Shown: positions 54,029 through 63,128 of the stretch, one piece after another
Numbering within the stretch: the first letter of the stretch is position 1
Layout: every line of letters starts with the position of its first letter
DNA from: an uncultured Dehalococcoidia bacterium
GTDB taxonomy: Bacteria; Chloroflexota; Dehalococcoidia; Tepidiformales; Tepidiformaceae
NCBI GenBank assembly: GCA_938015525.1
Contig: CALLPC010000011.1
Span: 62,001-126,000, forward strand
Direction: 5' to 3'
DNA: 64,000 nt
Translations under genes and position numbers: made by a program
The notes under the pieces: generated by a model
What the model was told of the DNA's origin: nothing
The model's database searches: none
Seen by the model: only the letters and a program-made list of their open reading frames with translations

Positions 54029-55684
54029 CTAGCGCGTCAGCCAGGCAAATTGCTGCGGTTTCCGCTGGCTCCGCGCGCTGATCATGATGTTCACGATCGC
54101 CGGCCTGTCACAGGCAAGTGCGGCTTCCAGCGCCGGCCGAAGCTCCGCCGGCTCGGTCACGAAGAACCCCTTGCCGCCGTAGATTTCTGCCATCTTCTCG
54201 TAATGCGCATTCGGCGTGTAGGCGCTTGGCGGCACCCGGGCCGGGTCCAGCTCGTCCGGCCCGCCCCCGATACCGTTGTTGTTGATGATGATGAACACGA
54301 TGTTCTTCATCCCGTAGCGGGCAGCCGTCTCCACCTCCATCCCGCTGAACCCAAAGGCCGAGTCCCCTTCGATACAGAAGACCCGCTTCTCCGGATGGAC
54401 AGCCGCCGCCGCAATCGCCTGCCCTACGCCTACGCCCATCGTCCCGAACGAGCCCGCATCCAGCCGATGCCGCGGGAAAAAGTTCGGCATCAGCGTCCGC
54501 CCAATGTCCATCGTGCTCGCACCCTCGTTCACGATGATCGCGTCGCGCGGGATGTACTCCCGGATGTCCCGGTACACCCGGTAGTAGCTCATCGGTACTG
54601 ACTCATCGGCCATCATCTCCGCCACCGTGGCGGCGTTCTCTTCGATTTTCTTCCGCAGCCCCGTCCACCAGGTCGTCTCCGCCGGGTACTGCCAGGGCTC
54701 CTTCGCCAGCGCTTCGTTCAGCTGGGCCGTGATCGCCTTCGCATCGCCCACGAGCGCGACTTCCGCCGGCACGTTGTTGCCGATCTCCTCCGCCGCGATG
54801 TCGACCTGGATCACCCGCACGTTCGGATCGAACCGCGGCGGGAGCCCGAAGTGCAGGATCCAGTTCAGTCGCGCCCCGAGCAGCAGCACGACGTCCGCAT
54901 GCTGCAAGGCGTACGACCGCGCCGGGGAGATGGCCAGCGGGTGGTCGTCTGGCACGACCCCCTTCCCCATCGGCGTCGGCAGGAACGGCAGCTGCGTCGT
55001 ATCGATGAACTTCCGCACTTCGTCTTCTGCCCGGGCGTACGCTGCCCCTTTCCCCACGATGACTAAGGGCCGTTCGGCAGATTTCAGGGCTTCCAGTGCC
55101 CGCTCGACGTTCTCCCACGGAGCAAGGGAGCGCGGCGGGTCGGGGCAGCGCGGTGGGAAGCGCACCTCGCTCTCCTCGACGCTCCCGGTGATCAGGTCTC
55201 CCGGCAGGTCGAGGTACGCAGCCCCGGGCCGGCCGTAGATCGTCGCCCGCACTGCCTGTTCGACGAAGAACGGGATGCGTTTCGTGCTGTCCGGCCGGGC
55301 CGCATACTTCGCGTACGGCCGCGCCGTCTCAACCTGGGGAGCCTCCTGGAAGGCACCCTGCCCGTTCTGGTACGAGTCGTTCGCGCCGCCAATCAGGATC
55401 ATCGGCCAGCAGTTCGCCCACGCGTTCGCCATCCCGGCAATCCCGTGAATCATTCCCGGCCCCGAGACCGCAAGGCACACGCCCGGTCGCCCCGTCAGGT
55501 AGCCGATGGCGGCCGCTGCATAGCTCGCTGCCTGCTCGTTCCGAAAACCGAAGTACTTGATGCCTTCGCGCTGCGCGTGGATGGCGATTGGCACCACCGG
55601 GATGCCGACGACACCGAACATATACTCCACGCCCTGCTGCTTGAGCGCCTTCGCGACGATCTGCGCACCGGTCAGTTCTGCCAT
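54029..55684 (-). CDS. Thiamine-pyrophosphate-dependent 2-hydroxyacyl-CoA lyase / oxalyl-CoA decarboxylase-like
   Basis: 551 aa. The TPP enzyme PYR domain has the activating Glu in FRNEQAASYAAAAIGYL, and the PP domain has GDSAFGFSGMEVETAARY (metal-binding GDS...NNN, with IINNNGIGGG). The segments GYLTGRPGVCLAVSGPGMIH, NCWPMILIGG, MDIGRTLMPNF and GSFGTMGVGVGQAIAAA are those of 2-hydroxyacyl-CoA lyase, with oxalyl-CoA decarboxylase as close relative. It would release formyl-CoA from a 2-hydroxyacyl- or oxalyl-CoA. 11 bp downstream of it begins the M3 peptidase's upstream side. Substrate not decidable from sequence. Confidence 0.9.
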   Translation of the reverse strand: MAELTGAQIVAKALKQQGVEYMFGVVGIPVVPIAIHAQREGIKYFGFRNEQAASYAAAAIGYLTGRPGVCLAVSGPGMIHGIAGMANAWANCWPMILIGGANDSYQNGQGAFQEAPQVETARPYAKYAARPDSTKRIPFFVEQAVRATIYGRPGAAYLDLPGDLITGSVEESEVRFPPRCPDPPRSLAPWENVERALEALKSAERPLVIVGKGAAYARAEDEVRKFIDTTQLPFLPTPMGKGVVPDDHPLAISPARSYALQHADVVLLLGARLNWILHFGLPPRFDPNVRVIQVDIAAEEIGNNVPAEVALVGDAKAITAQLNEALAKEPWQYPAETTWWTGLRKKIEENAATVAEMMADESVPMSYYRVYRDIREYIPRDAIIVNEGASTMDIGRTLMPNFFPRHRLDAGSFGTMGVGVGQAIAAAAVHPEKRVFCIEGDSAFGFSGMEVETAARYGMKNIVFIIINNNGIGGGPDELDPARVPPSAYTPNAHYEKMAEIYGGKGFFVTEPAELRPALEAALACDRPAIVNIMISARSQRKPQQFAWLTR

Positions 55685-55787
55685 CAGTGACCTTCCTTCG
55701 CTTCGAGTCGAACGGTTGTGGCGGCAACTCTACGGGAACCCGCTTCCACCGTACACGCCGACCCGGTCCCCGGTGTAGCCTCGTTCC

Positions 55788-56525
55788 ATGGCCCGCGTCC
55801 GCGCCGACATCCTCCTCGTCCAGCGGGGGCTCGCCGAATCCCGCGAGCGCGCCCGGCAGCTCATCATGGCCGGGCAGGTCCGTTCCGGCACGCGGCGCCT
55901 CGTGAAACCTGCTGAACCGCTCGACCCCGCCGCCCCCCTCGAGGTCACCGAGCCCCTTCGCTACGTTAGCCGCGGCGGGCTCAAGCTCGAGGCCGCCCTC
56001 CGGGAGTTCCGCATCGACCCTTCAGGGCTCGTCTGCCTCGACCTCGGTGCTTCGACAGGCGGTTTCACCGATTGTCTCCTCCAGCACGGTGCCGCTCGCG
56101 TCATCGCGGTCGACGTGGGCCGCGGCCAGCTCCACCAGCGCCTCCGCGAAGACCACCGCGTCGAGCTCCTCGAGGGCGTGAACGCCCGCGCCCTCCCTCC
56201 GCTGCCGCTGGTGGGGCTCGTCGTTGCCGACCTCTCCTTCATCTCTCTCGAGAAGGTACTCCCCGCTGCTGCCGCCCGCGTCCCGCCTCGCACCCCGGTC
56301 ATCGCCCTCCTCAAACCGCAGTTCGAGGCTGGCCCCGCCGAAGTGCCGGCCGGCGGAGTCATCCGTGACCCGGCCGTCCTGAAACGCGTCCGGGAGCGAT
56401 TCCTCGGGTGGGCCGCTGCTCACGGCTGGGAAACCTGTGGCATCATTCCATCGCCCATCCGTGGGGGCGACGGCAACACCGAATACCTGGTCTGCCTGCG
56501 CACCCCGCCCGCCGGAGATGCCTGA
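55788..56525 (+). CDS. tlyA: TlyA family rRNA 2'-O-methyltransferase
   Basis: 245 aa. N-terminal S4 RNA-binding domain (~1-60, RADILLVQRGLAESRERARQLI), then an FtsJ-like methyltransferase domain with RGGLKLEAAL, LDLGASTGGFTDCLL (SAM), ADLSFISLEKVLP and LLKPQFEAG; catalytic Lys-Asp-Lys-Glu type. It methylates ribose in rRNA (16S/23S cytidines in mycobacterial TlyA). First of a tight tlyA-nadK-recN operon; nadK starts directly at its stop. Confidence 0.94.
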   Translation: MARVRADILLVQRGLAESRERARQLIMAGQVRSGTRRLVKPAEPLDPAAPLEVTEPLRYVSRGGLKLEAALREFRIDPSGLVCLDLGASTGGFTDCLLQHGAARVIAVDVGRGQLHQRLREDHRVELLEGVNARALPPLPLVGLVVADLSFISLEKVLPAAAARVPPRTPVIALLKPQFEAGPAEVPAGGVIRDPAVLKRVRERFLGWAAAHGWETCGIIPSPIRGGDGNTEYLVCLRTPPAGDA

Positions 56526-57380
56526 ATGCTGCGCCAGGCCGTCATCTTCCATGCACCCCGGAGCGAGGGCGCTCTCGCCTTCGGCCGGCAGGTCGCGCAA
56601 GAGTTCGCCCGGCGCGGCATCCTCGCTGCCATCCACGATGCGTGGGCCGACCCTCCCGCCGCCGACCTCGCCGCTGCTGACCTCATCGTCTGTGTCGGGG
56701 GCGACGGCACCGTTCTCCGCGCCGCCCGCATCACCATCCCCCACGGGACGCCCATCCTCGGCGTCAACATGGGCAGGCTCGGGTTTCTCACCGATATGAG
56801 CCCCCGCGACTTCTTTACCTGCATCGAACGCATCGTTGCGGCCGACTGGCGGCTCGAAGAGCGCATCATGGTCCACGGCGAAATCATGGCCGACGGCGCT
56901 CCCGTTCACGCCTTCGACGGCCTCAACGACATCGTCGTCAGCCGCAAATCCCCCGGGCGACCTGTCTACGTCGACGTTCACATCGATGGTGCCCGGCTGG
57001 CCATCTTCCGCTGCGACGGCATCATCGTCGCGACGCCCACCGGGAGCACCGGCTATTCGCTGAGCGCCGGCGGTCCGATCCTTGCCCCGACCGAGCACCA
57101 CCTCGTCCTCACCCCCGTCTCCGCCCATCTCGCCCTCGGCCGTTCCCTCGTGCTCCAGCCTGAATCCGTCATCGAAATGGCAGTCACGAGCGAGCAGGGA
57201 GCGATCGTCAGCATCGACGGCCAGGTGGATGACCCCGTCGCTGCCGGCGTCCGGATCGTCGTCCGCCAGAGCGAACATCTCACCCGCTTTGTCCGTTTCC
57301 GCGAACCGTCGAGCTTCTACGCTGAGCTCGCCGAGAAGCTCGAAATGCAGCTCTCCAGCACCATGAACCCCAGTGCTTGA
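56526..57380 (+). CDS. nadK: NAD kinase
   Basis: 284 aa. Diacylglycerol-kinase-like fold with GGDGT in VCVGGDGTVLRAAR, NMGRLGFLTD, and the conserved TGSTGYSLSAGGPI loop. It phosphorylates NAD to NADP. The ATG immediately follows tlyA's TGA, and it overlaps recN by 8 bp. Confidence 0.96.
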   Translation: MLRQAVIFHAPRSEGALAFGRQVAQEFARRGILAAIHDAWADPPAADLAAADLIVCVGGDGTVLRAARITIPHGTPILGVNMGRLGFLTDMSPRDFFTCIERIVAADWRLEERIMVHGEIMADGAPVHAFDGLNDIVVSRKSPGRPVYVDVHIDGARLAIFRCDGIIVATPTGSTGYSLSAGGPILAPTEHHLVLTPVSAHLALGRSLVLQPESVIEMAVTSEQGAIVSIDGQVDDPVAAGVRIVVRQSEHLTRFVRFREPSSFYAELAEKLEMQLSSTMNPSA

Positions 57381-59064
57381 ACGGCTCGAAATCTCTTCCT
57401 TCGCCGTCGCCCGTGAGGTTGCCCTCGACCTCCGGCCCGGGCTCACCGTCTTCACCGGCGAAACGGGCGCCGGCAAATCCCTCATCGTGGATGCCATCGC
57501 GTTCGTCTTTGGCGCCCGGATGGGGCGCGACATCGTCGCAGCCGGCGCCGAGCGGGCAATCGTCCGCGCCCGCCTCGCCAGGGCCGGCCGCGCGCTCGCA
57601 GTCGAGCGCACCCTGACCGTCTCCGGCCGCTCCTCGTATCGAATCGATGATGCGCCTGCTCGGCTCGAAGATGTCCGCGCCCTCGCCGAAGGCTACCTCG
57701 ACATTCACGGCCAGTCGGAACAGCTCGCGATCCTCCGCCCCGCCGTCCAGCTCGCCGCCCTCGACGCGTTCGCCGGCCTCCAGGACGAGCGCGCCGCCGT
57801 CGCCGCCCTCGTCCGTGAGCTCCGCGACGTCCGCCGGCGGCTCCAGGCGCTGCGCACCGACGCCCGGGAGCGCGAACGCCTCGTCGAGCGCCTGACTTTC
57901 GAAGTCGCGGAAATCGACGACGCTGCACTGGTGCCCGGCGAGGAGGAGGCCCTCCGTGCCGAGCAAACCCGACTTGGGAGCGCCGCTCGCCTCCGCGAGG
58001 AGGCCGAGCGCGCCCTGGCTGCCCTCGACGAGCCCGCCATCGGCGACGCCATCGCCGCCGTCCGCGCCATCACGGCACGGGATGTCTCCGCGGCGGACCT
58101 GGCCGACGCAGCCGGCGTCCTCGAAGCGGCAGCCGACGACCTCCGTCGCGCCCTGCGCGCCTACCGCGAAGCGCTCGACGAAGACCCCGCGCGCCTCGCT
58201 TTTGTCACCGAACGGCTCGACCGCATCGCACGCCTCCTCCGCAAATACGGCGACACCACCGGGGCCGTCCTCGCCTACCGGGACGAGGCTGCTGCCCGCC
58301 TCGCCGACCTCACCGGTGCCGAGGCCTCGGTGGGAGAACTCGAAGCCGCGGAAACCGGCCTCCTCGCCGAGCTCGCCATCCGCGCCGAGTCGCTCTCCCG
58401 CGCCCGGCGGGCCGCCGCCGGCCGCCTCGTCGCAGCCATCAGCGCCGAACTCCAGGAACTCGCCATGGGCGGTGCCCGCCTCGCCGTCGCCTTTACCTGC
58501 GAAGACGACCCCGCAGGTCCTCCCGTCGCCCTGCCCGACTACGACGTCGTTGCCGATTCCCCGCGCATCCTGGACCCCGAGCCGGAGCCCCTGCCCCGCG
58601 CCTTTACGGAGGCCGGGGTGGACCGCGTCGAGTTCCTCGCGTCGTTCAACCCCGGCGAGCCGCCGCGGCCCCTCTCTGCCGTCGCCAGCGGCGGCGAAAC
58701 CTCCCGCTTCCTCCTGGCGCTCACCGTCGCCCTTGGCCAGGCCAGCGAAGGCCGCCTCGAAGTCCTCGATGAGGTCGACGAAGGCGTAGGCGGCCGAACG
58801 GGTGCCGTCGTCGGCAGAGCCCTTCGCCGCCTCGCTCGCCGACACCAGGTGCTCTGCATCACCCACCTGCCCCAGGTCGCAGCGTTTGCCGATACCCACT
58901 GTGTCGTCGAAAAACGCACCGACGGCCGCGCGACCTGGACCGAAGTCCGCGAAGTGACCGGCGAAGCCCGCCGTGCGGAACTCGCCTCGATGCTCGGGGG
59001 CCTGACGCCCGCCAATCTCGCCGCTGCCGAGGAGCTGCTCGCCTCAGCTGGCGCGCCCGTCTGA
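57373..59064 (+). CDS. recN: DNA repair protein RecN
   Basis: 563-aa SMC-like ATPase, GTG start overlapping nadK. Walker A GETGAGKS at residues ~30-37, a central coiled coil (~150-370), the signature SGGETSR (~438) and Walker B LDEVDEGVGGRTG (~463). It holds sister strands together during double-strand break repair and is SOS-induced in many species. No LexA-like site is seen in front of this operon. Confidence 0.96.
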   Translation: MLERLEISSFAVAREVALDLRPGLTVFTGETGAGKSLIVDAIAFVFGARMGRDIVAAGAERAIVRARLARAGRALAVERTLTVSGRSSYRIDDAPARLEDVRALAEGYLDIHGQSEQLAILRPAVQLAALDAFAGLQDERAAVAALVRELRDVRRRLQALRTDARERERLVERLTFEVAEIDDAALVPGEEEALRAEQTRLGSAARLREEAERALAALDEPAIGDAIAAVRAITARDVSAADLADAAGVLEAAADDLRRALRAYREALDEDPARLAFVTERLDRIARLLRKYGDTTGAVLAYRDEAAARLADLTGAEASVGELEAAETGLLAELAIRAESLSRARRAAAGRLVAAISAELQELAMGGARLAVAFTCEDDPAGPPVALPDYDVVADSPRILDPEPEPLPRAFTEAGVDRVEFLASFNPGEPPRPLSAVASGGETSRFLLALTVALGQASEGRLEVLDEVDEGVGGRTGAVVGRALRRLARRHQVLCITHLPQVAAFADTHCVVEKRTDGRATWTEVREVTGEARRAELASMLGGLTPANLAAAEELLASAGAPV

Positions 59065-59236
59065 TGCCATCCCTGCCTGCCGGCAGACGGAGGACACGCA
59101 CCATACCGTTTCATCCATGGCAAAGCCCTGCCCTTCCCTGTCCGCGTTACCCGCGGCGCCACCGCTTCGAGGGCCGCGATGGTCTCCCCGACGAGACCCC
59201 GCCCGTGGCCCGCTTCCGCCTGCCGGTCGCTCGTTA

Positions 59237-59258
59237 GGAAGCAGGTCTGCCCGCTTCC
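59237..59258. terminator. Possible bidirectional terminator hairpin
   Basis: GGAAGCAGG pairs with CCCGCTTCC around a TCTG loop (one A-C mismatch) between the convergent recN and RNase HI genes. Weak T tracts on both sides. The surrounding 59065-59312 has no convincing gene. Confidence 0.35.
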
Positions 59259-59312
59259 GCCCCCAGGGCACCGGACCGGGAGCGTGACGGCCGCGGGATG
59301 AAGCAGGTCGCG

Positions 59313-59927
59313 TCAATCCCGGTCCTGCTCCCGCAGGTGCGCCGTCGCCAGCTGGTCTGCATAAGCGTTCCACTGCGAGGCGGCGTGGCCCCGCACCCAC
59401 TCTACCTTCACCAGCGGCCGCTGCTGCTTGAGTGCCCAGGCCTGCTGCACGAGATCGAGGTTCGTCACCGGCCCATCCTTCCGCTTCCAGCCCCGGGCCT
59501 CCCAGCCCTTAGCCCACTCATTCAGTGTCCGGACGACGAGCTGGCTGTCGGAATAGACCGTGACCGGCTCGTCCGCCGGCGCCATTTCCAGCCCGGCGAT
59601 CATCGCCGTCCACTCCATCCGATTATTCGTCGTCTGCGGCTCGAAGCCACGCCGTTCTGCGACGACCTTCCCGTCGCGCACGAAGACTACGCCCCAGCCC
59701 CCAGGGCCCGGGTTTCCCTGGCACGACCCGTCCGTGAAGATGCCGGTCTGCGGGTCCTGCTCTCCTCCGTTGCCGCTCCCGGCCGAAGTCTTTCCCATGC
59801 CGTCCTCCTTCCGCTCGGTGTCTCGGCAGCGCAAGCAGCGGCGCGGCCTCCAGCCCGGGTACTTCGCCAGCGCCCCGGGCGCGACCGTAAATCCCTTCCC
59901 GCAACGCTCGCAGGTGAACTCCGGCAC
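59313..59927 (-). CDS. rnhA: Ribonuclease HI with N-terminal zinc ribbon
   Basis: 204 aa from GTG 59927 (MPEFTCERCG). Residues ~5-37 are a zinc ribbon (C-x2-C ... C-x2-C, TCERCGKGF and RCLRCRDTE), and a charged linker precedes RNase H (~58-204). Catalytic acids: Asp in FTDGSCQGNPG, Glu in NNRMEWTAM, Asp in VYSDSQLVV, His in VRGHAASQ and Asp in NAYADQLA. A very good ribosome site (AAGGAGGACGGC) precedes an internal ATG at 59798, which would give a 161-aa form without the ribbon, so two products are possible. It cleaves RNA in RNA-DNA hybrids. Confidence 0.9.
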   Translation of the reverse strand: MPEFTCERCGKGFTVAPGALAKYPGWRPRRCLRCRDTERKEDGMGKTSAGSGNGGEQDPQTGIFTDGSCQGNPGPGGWGVVFVRDGKVVAERRGFEPQTTNNRMEWTAMIAGLEMAPADEPVTVYSDSQLVVRTLNEWAKGWEARGWKRKDGPVTNLDLVQQAWALKQQRPLVKVEWVRGHAASQWNAYADQLATAHLREQDRD

Positions 59928-60015
59928 GATTGCTACCGTACCGCTGCCGCCAACTCCCGGCCAAGCCCCCGCCAGGCGCGCTACAATCCGGCATCTTCCC
60001 AACCGGAGGCCGGCA

Positions 60016-60786
60016 ATGGCGGGCAGGCTCGGCGGCAAGGTCGCGATCGTCACGGGTGCCGGCTCCCGGGACGACGGCATCGGCAACGGCCGCGCCATCT
60101 CCATCCTCTTTGCACGCGAAGGCGCCTCGGTGCTCCTCGTCGACCGCCGCCGCGCGGCCGCAGAGCACACGGCCAGTCTCGTCGCTGGGGAGAACGGCGA
60201 AGCGGCTCCCTTCGAGGCCGACGTTACCTCCGAAACAGCCTGCCGGGCGATGGTTCAGGCCGCGCTCGACCGATGGGGACGGCTCGATGTTCTCGTCAAC
60301 AACGTCGGGATCGGCATCGCCAAACGCGTTACGGACCTCACGCTCGACGAGTGGGAGCTGCAGGTCCGTGTGAACGTGACGAGCATGGTCCTTGCCAGCA
60401 AGCACGCGATCCCCGCCATGCTCGCCTCGGCCGGGGGCGGTGTCATCCTGAACATCTCCTCCATCGCCTCGCAGAGGGGGCGAGGGCTCGCTCCGTACGC
60501 CGCCTCCAAAGGTGCCGTCGAGGCGCTCACTCGCGCCATGGCCGCCGACCACGGCCGCGACGGCATTCGCGTCAACGCCATCGCCCCGGGACCGGCCTAC
60601 ACGCCGATGGTCGCCGCCGGCGGCATGACCGAATCCGTCCGTGAAGCGCGCCGCAAGGCGACCGCTCTCGGCCTCGAAGGCACGGCATGGGATATCGCCG
60701 CCGCGGCTGTCTACCTCTGCTCCGACGAAGCCCGCTGGGTCACCGGCGTCGTGCTGCCGGTCGATGGCGGCGTCCTCGTGAACTAG
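60016..60786 (+). CDS. SDR family 3-oxoacyl-(ACP) reductase-like protein
   Basis: 256 aa, ATG 60016 with a GGAGG ribosome site; the longer frame upstream overlaps RNase HI. GAGSRDDGIGNGRA is a slightly lengthened nucleotide-binding loop. NNVG, catalytic Ser in ISSIAS and Tyr/Lys in APYAASKGA, then VNAIAPGPAYT, are classical. A second SDR lies at 4.2 kb. It belongs to the FabG-like group; substrate unknown. Confidence 0.9.
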   Translation: MAGRLGGKVAIVTGAGSRDDGIGNGRAISILFAREGASVLLVDRRRAAAEHTASLVAGENGEAAPFEADVTSETACRAMVQAALDRWGRLDVLVNNVGIGIAKRVTDLTLDEWELQVRVNVTSMVLASKHAIPAMLASAGGGVILNISSIASQRGRGLAPYAASKGAVEALTRAMAADHGRDGIRVNAIAPGPAYTPMVAAGGMTESVREARRKATALGLEGTAWDIAAAAVYLCSDEARWVTGVVLPVDGGVLVN

Positions 60787-60830
60787 CGCGGCCCCTGCGC
60801 CCGCTGTGCCCGGCCGCCGAACTCTCAGAT

Positions 60831-63083
60831 GTGAAGGCCCGCGCCCTCGCCTCTCTCGTTCTGCTCGCTGCCATCGCTGCCGCGTTCGGCCTCGTCGCGC
60901 CTCCCGCCTCGCGCGCCCAGCAGAACGCGGCATTCGTCTCCGCCTCGGAGACCGCCTACCGGCTCGACACGCCCGCCGGGAAGGTGACCGTCAGCATACG
61001 GGCCGATTTCCTCAATCAATCACAGCAGGACCTTCGCGAGCTGCCGCTCTACGTGCTACCAAATGCACGCGACCTCTCGGTAACGAGCGGCGGCAAAGCG
61101 CTCGATTTCACCCTCCAGCCCGGTGACGAAGCCGCCCGCCGCGCTGCCGTGGTCTCCGTCGAGCTGGCAGAGCCGCTGAAACCGAACCGACGGGTCACCC
61201 TCGAGGCTTCCTACCGGCTCGAGCCGACCTCCGGACCGCTCATGACGCTCGAACCCGGCCTCATCGAGGTCCCGTTCATCGGCCAGGGCCCCGGCTCATG
61301 GGTTTTCATCGATGTCCCCAAAACCGGCGACAACGTCCTCGACCCCGGCTGCCTCGTCGGCAAGGACCAGCCTGCGGAGGTTAAAGGCGCCGGCCTCCAG
61401 CGCTGGGTCTGCGGGAATGTCTTCCTCATCGCCCTCGCCGCCGATGACCCGTCCGTCCTCGACCGGTGCGCCGCCCTCGATGAGCGCTGCCGCCAGCGCC
61501 TCGACCCCGGCGTCTTCTCGGCCTTCGCCCTCTCAGTCACTGACGAATCCCGCCGCGGCGTCCTCACCGACTCCGTAGTCATGCCGGACGGCCGCCAGGT
61601 CGCGATGACCCTCAAGTTCTTCCGCCGAGATGCCGACTGGGCAGCCCGGCAGTTCGCCATCGCGAAGCAGGCCTTTCCCCTGCTCGAGACGCTCTTCGGC
61701 TTCAAGTACCCGTATACCGACGTCACCATGCGCCAGTCCTACCACATCGCGAGCTACGGTATCGCCGGTGTCGCGTTCTCTGGCCTGGGACAAGTGCTCC
61801 TCTCGCACGAGGCCGGCGGCATCGGCGACGAGGTGACCATCCACGAGCTGGCGCACCAGTGGGCGGGGACCACCCACGTCGCCCGGCCCTTCCTCTGGGA
61901 GGGTCTCGCCGAGTGGGCGACCCGCATCGTCGCGCCGCAGCTCGGCGTGGCCGTGCGGCCGCTCGACTGGAAATCCGCTGGCGTGAGCTACCCCCTCGTC
62001 TCCTGGGGCACGACCATGGGCGGGTCGCCAGTCTACTGGTACGGCCGCTCCGGCGATTTCTGGTTCGCCTACGAAGCTGCCATCGGCGGCCGCCAGAACA
62101 TGACGACCGTCCTCTCCCGCATCGACGACGAGCCCGCTCTCTGGCCGCTCAACGAGGGCTGGTTCATGGACCAGGGCGAATTCCTCTCCGACCGCAACCT
62201 CGATGCCCTCTTCCTCGAATGGGTCTTCGTCCCCGATACCGCGAGGCCGCTCCTCGCTCAGCGACGCGCCGCCCACGACCTCGTCCGCGGGCTCCGCACC
62301 CGCGCCGGCGAAGCCGGCCTCGGCTCAGGTATCCCATCCGACATCTACAACAACCTCATCGCGTGGGTTTTCGAGCCCGTCGCCGGCCAGGTCGCAGAAG
62401 GCGACCGCATCATCGCGGCCTATCGCTCCGCATCCTCGCTCGCCGCCGTCGCCGGCGTGCGGGTCCCGGACGCTGCCGCCGTGTCCTGGGGGAAGGCACG
62501 CCTCTCCGAGACGTCCCGCCTGATCGAAGATATGCGCCAGGCGGCCGTCGCCATCCAGGCCGCCGAAACTGAGCTCGCGGACGAACCGGAAGACTCCCGG
62601 TTCCGCGAGGGTGTCCGCGAAGCCCGCTCCCGCTTCGAGCAGGGCGACTTTGCCGGCGCACGCGCGGCGGCCTCATCCGGTGTCACCGGCCGCGTCAATG
62701 CCTCCGCAGCCCAAAAGCTCATCGAGCTCGCGAAGGAGAAGCGCGCCAGCTTCGACCCGGGCTTCTTTGGCCGTATCGGCATGCTCTTCGAAAACCCTGA
62801 TGCCACCCTTGCCGAGGCGGAATCGGCACTCGCCGCCGGGGACGGCGCCCGCGCCCTCGACCTCGCCCGCCGGGCCTACGCGGCGTGGGATGAGGCCCCC
62901 TCCCGCGGCATCCAGCGCCTCGCTGTCCTCGCCTCCGTCATGGGCGCCCTCAGCTTCGCGACCTGGCTCGTCCTCAAGCGGCTCGAGCAGCCACCGGCAC
63001 CAAAGAAGCTCGGCCAGGGTCACGTCCTGGAAACGGGTGCTCGCACGGGCTCCTGGAAGGACTGGGAGAACACGCCCGAGTAA
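60831..63083 (+). CDS. M1-like gluzincin metallopeptidase, membrane-anchored
   Basis: 750 aa from GTG 60831. A signal peptide-like start (MKARALASLVLLAAIAAAFG), a beta domain (~40-220), and the metallopeptidase site HELAHQWAG with H338, E339, H342 and the third ligand E361 after 18 residues (LWEGLAEW). This is the HEXXH-x18-E pattern of M1 aminopeptidases. A C-terminal helical region and one membrane helix (LAVLASVMGALSFATWLVL) with a short basic tail follow. The M1 exopeptidase motif GXMEN is not seen (a GIAGVAF segment stands in its place), so substrate specificity may differ. Confidence 0.82.
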   Translation: MKARALASLVLLAAIAAAFGLVAPPASRAQQNAAFVSASETAYRLDTPAGKVTVSIRADFLNQSQQDLRELPLYVLPNARDLSVTSGGKALDFTLQPGDEAARRAAVVSVELAEPLKPNRRVTLEASYRLEPTSGPLMTLEPGLIEVPFIGQGPGSWVFIDVPKTGDNVLDPGCLVGKDQPAEVKGAGLQRWVCGNVFLIALAADDPSVLDRCAALDERCRQRLDPGVFSAFALSVTDESRRGVLTDSVVMPDGRQVAMTLKFFRRDADWAARQFAIAKQAFPLLETLFGFKYPYTDVTMRQSYHIASYGIAGVAFSGLGQVLLSHEAGGIGDEVTIHELAHQWAGTTHVARPFLWEGLAEWATRIVAPQLGVAVRPLDWKSAGVSYPLVSWGTTMGGSPVYWYGRSGDFWFAYEAAIGGRQNMTTVLSRIDDEPALWPLNEGWFMDQGEFLSDRNLDALFLEWVFVPDTARPLLAQRRAAHDLVRGLRTRAGEAGLGSGIPSDIYNNLIAWVFEPVAGQVAEGDRIIAAYRSASSLAAVAGVRVPDAAAVSWGKARLSETSRLIEDMRQAAVAIQAAETELADEPEDSRFREGVREARSRFEQGDFAGARAAASSGVTGRVNASAAQKLIELAKEKRASFDPGFFGRIGMLFENPDATLAEAESALAAGDGARALDLARRAYAAWDEAPSRGIQRLAVLASVMGALSFATWLVLKRLEQPPAPKKLGQGHVLETGARTGSWKDWENTPE

Positions 63084-63128
63084 GCCTCCGCCTTCATCCC
63101 CCGCTGCAGCCCCGGTACAGTCTGGAGC

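Noticed and set aside
59064..59237. 57-codon frame starting TGATG at the recN stop (ends RFRLPVAR)
   Set aside because: The overlap with recN looks like coupling, but the product is Arg/Pro-rich with no helix or domain, and a short similarity to glutamyl-tRNA synthetase-like text is too weak. I treat 59065-59312 as non-coding.
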